Source: Tetramitus jugosus (lineage: Eukaryota > Heterolobosea > Eutetramitea > Acrasida > Vahlkampfiidae). From it: DNA of 64,000 nucleotides. Where the stretch lies: the NCBI GenBank assembly GCA_937625935.1, contig OW569369.1, forward strand, positions 248,001-312,000, written 5' to 3'. Within the stretch, counting starts at the first letter, position 1, and each line of letters opens with the position of its first letter. Of this stretch, positions 8,901 to 20,752 are shown piece by piece. The notes beneath the pieces are model-generated. The model was not told where the DNA came from. It made no database searches and worked only from the letters and a program-made list of their open reading frames with translations. The translations under genes were made by a program, and so were the position numbers.

Positions 8901-11521
8901 TATATCTGAAGACTTATGCTGAGAAAATTCAAGACCTTTATAAGGTTTCACCTTCTAATAGAAAGAATGTAATAGATAAGATAATGTTGGAAATTAGGGA
9001 CATTATATTGACTAACGCAAGACCAGAGTTGGAGCGAGTAACAGATTGTCTCGCGAGAAAGGAAGACCTCAAAGCTCAACAAACTCTGAACATACTAAGA
9101 GGAGTACCACTCATCGGATTAACTTCAACATGTGCAGCGATGAATAGAGCAATACTTCGCAAGCTAGGAGCACCCGTGTATGTCTTTGAAGAAGGTATGT
9201 GGTATCGCTTTTAAATTTTTCATTTTACATTCGACTTACACAATTTAGCTGCCGAGTTGTTGGAATGTCAAATTACTGCAATTATGAACAAAAATATTCA
9301 ACATATTATCATGATTGGAGATGAGAAACAACTCCAACCAAAAGTCAATAGTTATTTCTTACAACAGAAAATGAAATTCAGTATTTCCATGTTTGAACGA
9401 TTAGTGAATAATCATTATGAGCATGAGACTCTGAAAATACAGCAGAGAATGAGACCAGAGGTGTCATCGATCGCTCGATTATTCTATCCATTCTTGATTG
9501 ATCATCCATCTGTTCAGAATCGACAAAGAATTGCAGGTGTTGACACAGATGTTTGCTTCCTAACTCATTCAGAATTGGAAGATAAAGAGATCATGGGTAG
9601 GTCGAAGACGAACTTGTTTGAAGCAGAACTTTCTGCAAAACTTGCAGTCTATCTTCTTCGGCAACCAGAACATCAGGAGAAAGATATCACAATCATTACT
9701 CCCTATAAAGGACAGATGTTTTTGATTCGAGGACTTCTCCAGAAGCGTCAGAGTAAAGTCAGAGTTGTTACAATTGATGATTTTCAAGGAGAAGAAAATA
9801 AGATCATCATTTTGTCTCTTGTCAGATCCAATAACAAAGAAAAGATTGGATTTGTGGGAATTCAAAATCGAATTATTGTTGCTCTTTCAAGAGCAAGAGA
9901 TGGCTTGTATATTATTGGAAATGGAGAGCTTCTGAGTGAGAAGAATGATGATTGGGATAAGGTGGTCAATAGAATGGAGAAACAGAAGTTCATTTCTGAT
10001 CACCTACCTCTATGTTGCTCCAATCATCCTGACACCATCTCTCAGGTGCGTTGTCCATCTGATCTCGACAAAGTCATTCATGGTGGATGCACTCGTCCTT
10101 GTACATATCAATTTGATTGTGGCCATTTATGCATCAGCTTATGTCATCCAGGTGATCACTCAAAGTTAAAGTGTGAAAAAACTTGCAAAAAGCCATTGCC
10201 ATGTGGTCATGATTGTCTCCAGCGTTGTCATCATATGCAAGATTGTGGATTGTGTACGCAGAGGATATCATATACTATCCCAAGATGTGGACACTCAATC
10301 TCTATGAAATGTTCTGATGATAAGAACGTTGCTCGATGTGATAAGATGTGTGGAAAGAAAATGATTTGTGGTCATATTTGTCAAACAAAGTGTTCAGAGT
10401 GTCGCGGATGTGGAAAGTGTAATGTGTTCGTAAAGAGTCCATGCACCACTTGCAACCGCACATACGAACATAAATGTGGTGCCGAGAAGATATGCACCAA
10501 TCCATGCAATCATATCAAAGAGTGTGGTCATCCATGCGGAGGAAGATGTTCTATCGATTGCAAACATGATTTCCCATGCGAGTTCAAGTGTAATAGATCT
10601 CTATTGTGTGGTCATCGGTGTAAAGGAAAGCACCTTTGTTCTCAACCTTGTCCAGATTGTATCGCTCAGTATGTACATTAGTCTCCATGTTTCTAGTTGT
10701 ATTCCTAAACTAACAACCTAAATCTACTCAGCTGTTGTCGACGTTGTTCTCATACCACTTGTCGAAAGAAATGTGGTGATGCGTGTATTTTGTGTCAAGA
10801 GAACTGCACAAATCGATGCATCCACCGAAAGTGCTCAAGAAGTTGCAGTGACCTATGTGATGTCCCGCCTTGCAATGAAAGATGTAGTATGAAAAAGAAG
10901 TGTGGACATCAATGTAATGGATTGTGTGGTGAGTTGTGTCCAACGACTTGCATCGAATGTGACTCAAACAAGCCAGAGAATGAACAATGGCAATGCTCCA
11001 TTATGTTGCTAAAATCGTGCGACATGGAGAAGGACGACCTATTGTATCGATTGTCATGTGGTCATGAGTTTAGTTTGGATGGCATAGACGGTCACATGAG
11101 AACAGAGTCCACGAACGAGAATAGAACTGCGATAAAGCACAAAACTTGTCCAAACTGTTCCAAGAACATAGTTCAAAGTAACAGATATCAAGATGTTATC
11201 AAAGAGAACTTGGCTCGAGTCGAACAAGTGAAGAGTGCTGTAATCAAGGCAAGAAAAGAACAAGAGCGAAGAGTCATGACAGATGTGATCCGAATTGTGA
11301 CACGAAATGAAGTGAACAATCAAGGTGGACATTGGTTCTTGTGTCCCAATGGTCATCCATACATGATCGCTGACTGTGGTGGAGCAATGGTGGAGAGCAA
11401 GTGCCCTGATTGTGGTGAACAAGTTGGTGGCAGTCAACACAAACTTCTTGCCACCAACTCTATTGCGACCAACATTGAAAACAATGATCAACCTTCTTGG
11501 CCCACCATGCTCAATAGATAG
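5903..11521 (+). CDS. ZNFX1: ZNFX1-like SF1 helicase with NF-X1 and RZ zinc fingers
   Basis: Exons are 5903-7960, 8054-9194, 9249-10668 and 10732-11521 (1802 residues). The N-terminus has Cys/His clusters, including a CCCH-like finger near residues 125-145 (CSKKRCQYLHC). The superfamily 1 helicase follows: Walker A GPPGCGKT (680-687, split by intron 1), the DEAD-box equivalent EEAAE created by splicing at 9194/9249, MIGDEKQLQP, and the motif V-VI region ALSRARDGLYIIGN. An acidic insert of about 150 residues interrupts the helicase. About 1330-1650 is an NF-X1 cysteine array (CGHDCLQRCHH and similar). The C-terminus carries an RZ-type finger (CPNGHPYMIADCGGAM). In animals and nematodes ZNFX1 binds RNA in small-RNA inheritance and antiviral sensing; a related RNA-surveillance role here is inferred from the domain plan. 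Confidence 0.9.
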
Positions 11522-11693
11522 ACCCATGTAAATAATGAACTTAGTAAAATTATCCCAACCCTAAAATGAACTTGTCCATGATGATGAGCTCATTCCATTT
11601 TCTTCGGAAGATCTGCTGTTCCGCAACTGGACTGCACAGAACTGAACCAGACAGTTCTTGACGAAACTTTTCTTTGTCAACCAAAAAAACAAG

Positions 11694-12602
11694 ATGATAT
11701 TCCTATTGATTGCTGGTGGTTGCTACTTGGCCTATAAACTTGTCAAGTCTCCAATTCAAACATTCAAGGACACTCAAGATTCCCAGTATCAAGACAAGAG
11801 AGTAGTTCGACTGTATCAGCCAACCAATGGATATCACTTGAACCATGGCAGTCTCTCACCCTTTTGTCTCAAGTTGGAAGCCTTCTTGAAGTTTGCTCAG
11901 ATTCCCTACGAGTCCATTAACAAAATGGGTCAGAATTCACCTACGGGAAAAGTTCCATACATTGAACATGATGGACAGTTGATTGCGGACTCATCCGATA
12001 TTATTCAATACTTGGAGAATTGTTTGGTGGAATCTCAGGGATTGTTGTCCAATCGTTCCATTGGACAAACCTATTTGCCTACGAGTCAATTGTCAAAGGA
12101 CCAAGTGTCACGCGGTCACTTGCTACAAATGACACTGGAGAATCATTTTTATTTCGTTATCGTGTATCAGAGGTGGTTGCATAACGAAGAGAACTATCAG
12201 CTTTATTCCGGTATTCTCTTTGAGAATGCGTCTGTTGTTCGTTGGGCTGCCCAAAAACCATTCAAGAACTACTTGAAGGGAATGTTGTGGAATCAAGTGT
12301 ATTCGCAGGGTATTGCCAGGCACTCGATTGAAAAGATTGTGCAGGCAGGTTATGCTGATTTGGATGCGATAGCTTCTATGGTCCCCACTGATCAAAAGTA
12401 CCTCTTCTCGGACACATTGCTGACTAGCTATGATGCCACTCTTTACGGTTTCCTTTGTAATACAATCTATGGCCCAAATTTGAAGGACGACCTGGGTATC
12501 AAGAAGTATATCGGAGACAACCATCCTCATTTAATTGATTATGTCGAGAGAATTAGAGATGAATATTTTAGTCGACCTACACCTGGCAATACAACCGAAT
12601 AA
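11694..12602 (+). CDS. Membrane-anchored GST-fold protein, FAX/metaxin-like
   Basis: This gene predicts 302 residues from ATG 11694; the frame is open upstream but has no earlier ATG. An N-terminal hydrophobic segment (MIFLLIAGGCYLAYKLV) is a likely membrane anchor. A thioredoxin-like GST N domain follows (SPFCLKLEAFLKFAQIPYE, then TGKVPYIEHDGQLIADSSDII), then an all-helical GST C domain (YLFSDTLLTSYDATLYGFL). The SPFCLK and DG..I.DS.DI signatures match the failed-axon-connections/metaxin branch rather than classical detoxifying GSTs. Members of that branch sit on membranes, and their catalytic activity is uncertain. SxFC keeps a cysteine where GST catalytic residues lie. There are no introns. 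Confidence 0.75.
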   Translation: MIFLLIAGGCYLAYKLVKSPIQTFKDTQDSQYQDKRVVRLYQPTNGYHLNHGSLSPFCLKLEAFLKFAQIPYESINKMGQNSPTGKVPYIEHDGQLIADSSDIIQYLENCLVESQGLLSNRSIGQTYLPTSQLSKDQVSRGHLLQMTLENHFYFVIVYQRWLHNEENYQLYSGILFENASVVRWAAQKPFKNYLKGMLWNQVYSQGIARHSIEKIVQAGYADLDAIASMVPTDQKYLFSDTLLTSYDATLYGFLCNTIYGPNLKDDLGIKKYIGDNHPHLIDYVERIRDEYFSRPTPGNTTE

Positions 12603-12756
12603 AAACGTCGATGGTGTAATCAATTGCAGAGATTTATTAATTTTAATTCTCAGTTCAATTGAGCGTTCCATGTGTTCACGTGTGGCACACTTGGGGCTTT
12701 GAACCCTTCAGAATGATTCTCCCGAAGCACTAATGCTGGCAAGGCTTCTTCATTCT

Positions 12757-15153
12757 CTATTTCGTGGGCAAACGTTCAGCAAACTCCTTCATCATTTGTT
12801 GTGCTTCCTCTTCCGTCATGTCACCATTCTTTAGCTGATCCATCTTTGCCAAAATATCAAGCAAATCTTCCGGATTGTCCTGATGCTCTGCTGTGGGTGC
12901 ACCTGAATCTCGTTGATCCCTTATGCCCATCTTGATCATTGCTCTCAAAATTCCCTCTGAGCTCACATCGCTTCCAATTCCTAGCTTCTTTCTCTCACTC
13001 AGTGGCATGAATGCAGATAATTCGGACATTGTCGAGAGTAACCGAGAAAAATCGCTCTCAGATTCTTGAATCAATTTTGAATATGTTGGATCCTGCTTAA
13101 ATGCCGAGTCATAGGATTCGAACTCCTGCATTGGAACACCTCGAGACAATTCGTCAGCAAAGTCTCGATGTATTTCCTCTGTTTGATGATGCCTGGCATA
13201 TTCTGTCATGTACTCTCTTATAAACTCATCTGGATCGATACCGAACAGTATCATACCCTTCACGAGATCAGAGTCATCATCTTCATCAATGACCATCTCT
13301 TGCAGTTTCTGACAAAAATCGGTCCATTGTGCTGGCTTCTTCTTCTTCATTTCTTGCAGTGACCCTCTATATCCCAACTCTTCAGCCAGATTGTGCATGT
13401 ACTCTACCAGTCGAGGAATATCCTGATGGTCAACCGAGGAAACAATATTTTGTATTCTTTCACTTTGTACCTCTCGAACTAGCGACTCATACTTTTCCAG
13501 CTCTGCCTCTTGTGCCTTCATCATGTCCTCATTCATCTTTGCCACTTCCTTATCGGCCATCTCAGAAGCATCTCCCTTTTCAAAGAGCGATGGAATGACT
13601 TTGGTTTCTGTTTCGACAGTGACCCTACGATTCACTCTTCCCTTTTGTTCATCGTACGCAAATGTGTATTTGATGTCACCAGCCTTCTGTATGACCTCAT
13701 CTGATCCCGTCTCATCAATATAGGACAACCCAGATACCTCGGTAAACAGCTTGTTCTTTCGGAGGCGATTGAATGCGTCCAGTGTTGGTAACTTTTCCAG
13801 AGTCATCTTTCTTTGCATGTCCGAGAGCTCAAACTTCTTCCCGAGCATCTCTTCTTGCTTTGCACCATCGTCAAACGCATACAGACACATATCAATCAAA
13901 TCATTTTTGTCTTTGACTGTTAATCGATCTCTCATTGGATCAAGATCGATGGAAGTTCTCGTCTCATACTCAAAGTCCTTTAATGCATCAATTGCCTCAT
14001 CGCTAACATTGAATTGAACAAAGCGAATATTCGGATCATAGAAATCTTCGTCGTCATCCGCTTCTTCCTCATCAAACGTGTCTTGTCGATCCATGAACAT
14101 GTCTTGTTCCTGCTCCGTTGCGTCATCAACCTCCACCTCTGTTGTTGCTTGTTTTTTGACTGCTTTTCCCTTCTTGCTTCTGCCCGTTGTCGAAGCTGTC
14201 CTTGTTGCCTCCAATGATTTAAACAGTGAAGGACTCGATGAGTCCTCATCAAAATACGGAGAATCAATCCGATTCAAATTCTCCTGAGCTTCACTCAAAT
14301 CATCATCCATATCATCACCCATTCGATTCGGCATTGCCTCTCTCTTCCACTTTCTCGCATGCTCCAACGAATTCAACTGTTCAAACTCTGCGTCACTCTC
14401 CTTACCAAGTGCATTCTTGAGAATGAGTTGTGCTCGAGACAACACTTCTTCCAATGAAGGCAACGGAGGCTCCGTTGAAATCTCATCCAACTGGAAGGCA
14501 TCATCAATGACACTACCCATATCATCATCATCTTCACCAATACCACCGGCATCTCGTTCAGCACCACCAAAATCATCATCATTTCCATCCAACAATGGTT
14601 CTTCATTTGAAAAATAATCGTCTTCTTGATCCATTTTCAACAGTCCTTCACTGACAAACGTCTTATAGTAACCATCGGCCTTCTTATCAAACGTATAGCC
14701 ATGTTTCTTTAGTTCCTGTGATTTTCCTTGTTGCGCAAACCGTAAAAATTTGAGCATTTTGTCTTCTTCTTCACGTGAAATGTTCAATTTGGTTTTGGCT
14801 TTGCCTTCGAATTGAGATTTTCGTTCTTCGTGTGTCACAGTGTTGAATATTGAATCTCCTTCTTCTGCTTCTTCACCACCATTTTCAATATCACCGTCAT
14901 TTTTTTCTTGCTTGTTTTTAGAGGTGAATTTTGAGAGTGAAAATGATTTGTAATTCTTGTTGGTGGCAAATGGTCGATGGATGATGAGTGACAGTGGTGA
15001 AATATGATTATTATGACTATGATTCATGAGAAGAGATGGTGATGAAATGACTCGTAAATGAGTAGTGGTGGATGATGGAAGTGTGTGGAAAATGTGACGA
15101 CGACCATAGTGATGATGGGGAAGGCGGCATGATGAGAGTTTCCGTGATATCAT
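12757..15153 (-). CDS. Probable mitochondrial acidic protein, unknown function
   Basis: This gene predicts 798 residues if translation starts at MISRKLSSCRL (ATG ending at 15153); an in-frame ATG at 15228 would add 25 residues. I prefer the internal start because it gives an Arg/His/Ser-rich, acid-free leader typical of a mitochondrial presequence. The rest is strongly acidic with Asp/Glu tracts (residues about 100-370). A more ordered C-terminal half has helical segments such as VQFNVSDEAIDALKDFEYET and PRLVEYMHNLAEELG. The segment after RFVQFNVSDEA is faintly like mitochondrial small-subunit protein mS35, but I cannot support that firmly. The gene is transcribed divergently from TAF13, with 254 bp between them. 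Confidence 0.6.
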   Translation of the reverse strand: MISRKLSSCRLPHHHYGRRHIFHTLPSSTTTHLRVISSPSLLMNHSHNNHISPLSLIIHRPFATNKNYKSFSLSKFTSKNKQEKNDGDIENGGEEAEEGDSIFNTVTHEERKSQFEGKAKTKLNISREEEDKMLKFLRFAQQGKSQELKKHGYTFDKKADGYYKTFVSEGLLKMDQEDDYFSNEEPLLDGNDDDFGGAERDAGGIGEDDDDMGSVIDDAFQLDEISTEPPLPSLEEVLSRAQLILKNALGKESDAEFEQLNSLEHARKWKREAMPNRMGDDMDDDLSEAQENLNRIDSPYFDEDSSSPSLFKSLEATRTASTTGRSKKGKAVKKQATTEVEVDDATEQEQDMFMDRQDTFDEEEADDDEDFYDPNIRFVQFNVSDEAIDALKDFEYETRTSIDLDPMRDRLTVKDKNDLIDMCLYAFDDGAKQEEMLGKKFELSDMQRKMTLEKLPTLDAFNRLRKNKLFTEVSGLSYIDETGSDEVIQKAGDIKYTFAYDEQKGRVNRRVTVETETKVIPSLFEKGDASEMADKEVAKMNEDMMKAQEAELEKYESLVREVQSERIQNIVSSVDHQDIPRLVEYMHNLAEELGYRGSLQEMKKKKPAQWTDFCQKLQEMVIDEDDDSDLVKGMILFGIDPDEFIREYMTEYARHHQTEEIHRDFADELSRGVPMQEFESYDSAFKQDPTYSKLIQESESDFSRLLSTMSELSAFMPLSERKKLGIGSDVSSEGILRAMIKMGIRDQRDSGAPTAEHQDNPEDLLDILAKMDQLKNGDMTEEEAQQMMKEFAERLPTK

Positions 15154-15407
15154 CTTTTTTTTTGTCTCGTGAAAGTGTGATTTGTGGTCGGTACTAGTGT
15201 GTTTGTTGTTGTTCGAGTATTGATGCAAATCTCTCAGTTGTGTATGTTGTTGGATAAAATTTCACACAGAGAGAAAAAACTTTCATTTTTCTTCCGCACG
15301 AAGAAAATTGAACCTCTCCAACTTCAAGCGGAACATTATGCACAAAACTGCGATTCCGACCCAAAAAAAACAAAAGCAAGCCCCACCAGCGACAATCCTA
15401 TTTGATC

Positions 15408-16925
15408 ATGTCTCAACCACCACCCAACAACAACATCCCTAACAACCCAAATACTCCAAACAATGCCATACCTAACCCCAACAACCCAAATCCTAATAAT
15501 AATTACATGATCAATCAAAATGCCATGGCCAATCTCATGATGACCAATCCCACTGTATACATGGCCTACCTCAATCAATTCTACGCTCAACAACAACAAC
15601 AACAACAACAACAGCAACAACAGCAATTACAGAGAAATAATGCATTCATGATTGCTTCACCCAACACTCCTTCCACTCCCCTCAACATGAACACTACTAC
15701 TAACAATAGTAGTATGACTTCACTGTTTTTGAATACGCCACCACCATCACAACAACAACAATCACAACAATCAACTTCTCCACATACGCCCATGATGCGA
15801 ATGATGATGTCAAATACTCCGACTGGAACACCACAATCAACAACAACAACAGCAGCTTCTTCTGTTTCACCCATGATGATGAACTATGCTACAAATCAAC
15901 AACAAGCACATTATTTGCAACCAACCATAACAACACCATCTACTCCAACAACAACAACAACAACAACTCTATCCAATACGAATAATCCAAATAATATGAT
16001 GATGATGATGATGTCAGCCAACAATAATCGAACGCCCATGACACCAAATACTCCGACCTACCATCACACTACGAATACTCCGACTACTGCTACTGCTACT
16101 ACTACGAATACTCCAATGATGATGAAACAGAATCAACAACAACAACAACGTATATCAATGATGGTGACACCACCACCACCATTATCATCACAACAATCAC
16201 AAGTACCTGGATCTGGATCATTGAAGAGAAATCGATTGACAATGTCTCTCATGAAGCATAACACACTTCAGCATGATAAAGAAGAAGTAGGTGATGAAGA
16301 TGAAGACGATGATGATGATGATGATAATGAGAATGATAATGATGAAAACGAGGAAGATGAGGAAGAAGGTGGTAGCAGTGGAAATGATGAAACCAATGGG
16401 AAAAGAAGACGTCGAGGAACTTTGAAAAAACGAAAAATTTCATCATCGACTTTGAGCAAGAAACGAAAACAACATGTGTCTGATGATGATGATGGCGATG
16501 ACGATGACGAGAATGAGAATGAAAATGGCTCATCCAGACCATCAAGATCATCCAGTGGTAAATCGAGTAAATCAAAAAAATCATCGCATCATTCCGTGGC
16601 ACAGCACAAGAAGGGTTCACTTGCAGAGACGATTGCAAAGTTAATGTATGGATTTGGTGATGTGAGGAATCCGTTGCAAGAAACAGTGGATCTCATGGAA
16701 GAGTTATCTGTCGATTATATTCATGAGTTGATTGCAAAAGCAATGCAAGCGTCAAAGCATGGTAAATTATCGGTGGAGGACGTGTTGTTTGTGCTGCGAC
16801 ATGACAAGAAGAAAACTGCGAGAGCACACGAGTTGTTGAGAGCAGCAGAAGAGAAGGCTAGAATCTTGAGACGAATGGAACCGAATACGAACAAGGACGG
16901 CGACGAACAAGATTACTTGGACTAG
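15408..16925 (+). CDS. TAF13: TFIID subunit TAF13 with long low-complexity N-terminus
   Basis: This gene predicts 505 residues from ATG 15408. The C-terminal ~100 residues are a TAF13 histone fold: LAETIAKLMYGFGD, then ETVDLMEELSVDYIHELI and KLSVEDVLFVLRHD. TAF13 pairs with TAF11 in TFIID and contacts TBP at Pol II promoters. Known TAF13 proteins are about 125 residues, so the extra ~400 residues are unusual. They comprise Asn/Pro repeats, a polyQ run near residues 62-75, Thr/Met-rich repeats, an acidic block and a basic, NLS-like KRRRRG/KKRK region. The low-complexity part is microsatellite-like (CAA and GAT runs) and probably variable. The gene is convergent with NUP155; the stops are 44 bp apart and AATAAA lies at about 16938. 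Confidence 0.9.
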   Translation: MSQPPPNNNIPNNPNTPNNAIPNPNNPNPNNNYMINQNAMANLMMTNPTVYMAYLNQFYAQQQQQQQQQQQQQLQRNNAFMIASPNTPSTPLNMNTTTNNSSMTSLFLNTPPPSQQQQSQQSTSPHTPMMRMMMSNTPTGTPQSTTTTAASSVSPMMMNYATNQQQAHYLQPTITTPSTPTTTTTTTLSNTNNPNNMMMMMMSANNNRTPMTPNTPTYHHTTNTPTTATATTTNTPMMMKQNQQQQQRISMMVTPPPPLSSQQSQVPGSGSLKRNRLTMSLMKHNTLQHDKEEVGDEDEDDDDDDDNENDNDENEEDEEEGGSSGNDETNGKRRRRGTLKKRKISSSTLSKKRKQHVSDDDDGDDDDENENENGSSRPSRSSSGKSSKSKKSSHHSVAQHKKGSLAETIAKLMYGFGDVRNPLQETVDLMEELSVDYIHELIAKAMQASKHGKLSVEDVLFVLRHDKKKTARAHELLRAAEEKARILRRMEPNTNKDGDEQDYLD

Positions 16926-16969
16926 CCAACATATCTCAATAAAACAGTGTAAAAAAGTATGAAAGTGTT

Positions 16970-19900
16970 TTATCCTCGTAGGTTGCGCATTCCAATATCT
17001 TGAAGTGCCGTCTCTGCTTTGTGCAGCACTGATAGTACTTCTTCTCTGTCTTGGTTGCCCAATTGATTGGCTTCGTGATGATATGCTGCCAACAATTGGA
17101 AATAATGAGGACCACCATTCACATCACCTCCTCCAATGGACTTTACGCACTCCAATAGAGCTTCAGCCATCTCTTTCAGCATTTGTGGATTGTGATACGT
17201 GACTTCCTTGTTGTAAATGTTGTCTAGAGCATCTAATATCATGCGAGGATGAACACCAGACAACACACTTACGATATGCTCGACACCGTCACTCAAGAGT
17301 TGTTGGCAAATAGTCTCAGCAGGGAACAAGATCGGGCGCAAATCTCCTGGCAGGTCATTTGCTCTTCGGCAAAGGTCTTTGAGATCGTTCAACTTGCGCT
17401 CCTCACTCAATTTCGTTTGCAGGAACATGTTCCACCAATACATAGCACAACCTTGATCATCGCATTCTGATACCATGAGGCAGAGCAAGCAAGATTTGGC
17501 AAGGTGGAGTCGGGCTGCAATCTTATAAATCTGCGTCACATCCAACAGTTCCGTGTTAAGACGATTGAGATCAGAGTCTCCTTGATACTTGTCACGAACT
17601 TCATCTCGTACAATGTTTTGTACTCGGACTACATCTAACAGTTCTGAAATCTTTGCATGGAAACGTGCTTCAGAGCGACTCAGTGTCGCAGCCTTGGTTA
17701 GATAGTCAGCCTTCTTTTCTATTGGAACTTCTGGCGCTTGTGCACTTTCAACAAGACTCATAAATGCCTTTTGTGTTTCACCATTGAAAGCGAAATAATC
17801 AGCCCGCAGTTCGTGCAGTTGATGTTTTCTCAAATAAGGCTCCATGAACAGGGTCTTGTGCTGGAACAGATCTGGCAGCATACCCTTCTTGTTGTAATAT
17901 TGATAGAGACAAACATGCAATAATTCATCCCTTGACGCAAGAATCCGCTCCATAACATTCTTTCTTTCTGCTTCTCTCTCCTGTGTGGTCTGTGGAGATG
18001 CCTTTAATCGAATGGTTGGTTCATATCTTGGAACCCTTGGTCCCGGCTCTGACATCAGTTCATCTAACGCCGCGATCGCACAATTATACAACTTCTGTCT
18101 CTTTACCCAAAACGCGTAAGCACTATCCTTCTGTTCATAATAGTACTCGAGCGCCAAATTGAGTGGATCAACTCTCGATACAGCTGCAAGAACAAATTCA
18201 AGAACACCAGTATAGAATTGAACGTCCATAAATGTGCGGCAAACTTTCTCCACGTCAACAGAGCCAGATATCGAAATGTACTTCTCGAGTGCACTCATCA
18301 AGTACTGCTTCCTATTCGATGTGTTCTTGAGAGCTGTGTTGATATCTACGATTGCAGAGAGCTCGGTTAATTTAGTTTGATCGAACAAGGCTGTGCATAA
18401 CTCTAACTTGTTCTGAATCGTTGGAAGGAGATCAGGTTGATATGTGACGATAGAGTAAATGACATCTAATAATTCTTTCTTTCCTTCCTGTGTCACTACA
18501 AAGTGTTCGAATGGTTTGGTTGTCAGCAGAGCAGGGAATTGTTGAGAGCTGGAAAGAGTGTCCATTAGGGACATGAATCTCAGTCCATCTAGAGTCCTAC
18601 TGATCACTTCCAATAATGAATCGAGTGGAGAGGTGTCAGTCGAGAGAGCCTTGTTGAACTGGACATATTCGGATAAAAATTGATAGAACTCTGTCAGTTT
18701 GTCCACCAAGAAGTCAACAAGTGTGGGAGAAAGTTGAGCCCGTTTTTGTTGTCCTTCTTCTCTCATAAATGGGGAGGTCCAAAACATCCGAACAATTGTA
18801 GCAAAATATATCGTGAATGCTCTTCGAATTGCATCAGATGATTTTAGATATTGAGAGATCAAAGTTGATTTGTCAGCCATACTAGATGATCGCTGAATGA
18901 TTGCGGCAATAAATTTCGCTTGTTCTTCATCTCCAAATCTTCCAAGCAACTCACCAAGTGTTGCTCCATCCGTATCCAACAAATCTGCAATGATGTCGAC
19001 ATGTCTACGCTTGGTCAAAACAGCTATACCTCCTGTTGTCAAACAGATGAACCGACGAACTTGGTTATCAAGTAGAGCACCTGCTTGATACTCTGGCTTT
19101 GCCTCAGCGATCGCCAAAATCTTTGAATCTGTATCGAACACTCCTCCCAGTCGCAATCTACACACAAGTCGTCTGGGTTAGTTGGATTGCACCAACATAA
19201 AAAACATTATATACCTTCAGTAACATACCTTTGATTCTGGCCTGCACGTTCATAGGACACACAAACAATTTGCTCCACATTTTGAACAGAATAGTTGATT
19301 ACTTTGTTCGCACTAGCAGCCATAATGGACAAGCCATCCTTAAAATAAGATTGATGATACGCACCATCAATGTTGCATCTTTGAATCTTTGACAACACCA
19401 AGTGTCCAGCCTCATTCAATGTAAACATGAGCAAATGACCTTGATTGGTTGTAGCAGACAATAACACGTTCCGACCATCAGCAACACTCACTGTTGCAAT
19501 CGAAATGATTCTAGTGGAAGTGTCAACTGGATACTTGAGTGCACGAAGATCCGTCTCGAATGAAGTATAGGAAGGAGCCTTTGCTACCGTATATCGTTGA
19601 CCCTCTAAATTATACATTTCAATCGTAGAATCATTGAACAATGCAAATAGAACAGTGTCCTCATCACCAACCACAATATCTATCATTGATACTTCGCTTC
19701 CATACCTGTTCAATAAAAAGGACAACAACAATAAAAGGTGTCAATCAATCAATCACAGACCAAAAACAGAGATGATCAACAATAGCAACACTCACTTTAA
19801 GAATGAAGGCACCACAAAGGACCGTATTAAGCTTCGTGAATGATTAATCAATCGATTTCTCTCGGTCAACAATCCACTCTCCATCTCCAATCCAATTTCA

Positions 19901-20604
19901 TAGAGACAACCATCGACACCAGCCAAAAATATTCTTCCTCTGATTGTGCCGACAATTTTCAACATGTCTACGCCACCTGTCAAAAAACGATACTTGGTGG
20001 GTCTAATCTCCAACAATGGACTGTTGTTGTCTGCCAAATTCGAAATTTCATAGAGAAAAACAGTGGTAGGCGTCGCCACAACCAACAAATACTTGACATC
20101 ATTCGTAAAAATGTCTCTGTTTGGATTGACGAGTGCTACACTCACAATCACTTGATCCAACTCGTCAAAAATTTGAATTTGACGATTCAAAACATAGTTC
20201 CACAAGTACAGCTTGTTATCAATTATGATCCATGCAGTGTTAATCTCTGCAAACAATCCCATATCACACTTGTATTGTATCCCTATAAAGAAACAACAAA
20301 AAAAGAGCATTGTTGAGTCAATTGAATGTGTCATTCTTGTGTTGTTGTTGACATCATGACACGAAAACAACAAAAAGTATGTTGGGCTCTACTTACGATT
20401 GTATTCGCTCACCATTGCACTTGGTAGAGCTATTACTTGACTCAAGCTAAACATCAAGTCAGTAGGAATGCGCTCAGAAGTCACCACATTTTCATAATTT
20501 AATTTTTTGATGGATTCAAGGTTAATTGCATCGACGACTTTATTGATCTCGACTCTTTCTCTGGCGATCTCTACTTCTTCATTTCGTCGTGACGTTGCGT
20601 TCAT
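16970..20604 (-). CDS. NUP155: Nucleoporin Nup155/Nup170
   Basis: Exons on the minus strand are 20604-20397, 20282-19796, 19705-19229 and 19157-16970; splice phases agree and give 1119 residues. The N-terminal part is a beta-propeller-like region (YLLVVATPTTVFLYEI, GRIFLAGVDGCLYEIG, ATVSVADGRNVLLSATTNQG). It is followed by the long alpha-solenoid (ICLTTGGIAVLTKRR, ELLHVCLYQYYNKKGMLPDLF). This is the order of Nucleoporin_N and Nucleoporin_C domains in the Nup155 family, an inner-ring scaffold of the nuclear pore complex. Human NUP155 is about 1390 residues, so this copy is shorter. The intergenic region shared with the divergent TAF9 gene is 148 bp. Confidence 0.88.
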
Positions 20605-20752
20605 TTTTTTTAGAAAGGGTGTTGCTTGTTGTTTGTGTGGAAGGGCGGGATTATTATTTTTTGGTGGGAAATTATCATTTCAAAAATTCATCGTTCTTTT
20701 TGAACAAAAGTTTCTTTCTTGATCATCTCCGCCGCCACATACGAAACGAAAA

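Noticed and set aside
15590-16330. CAA and GAT runs as independent repeats or a CRISPR-like array
   Set aside because: They are in-frame microsatellites encoding Gln and Asp in TAF13, with no spacer structure.
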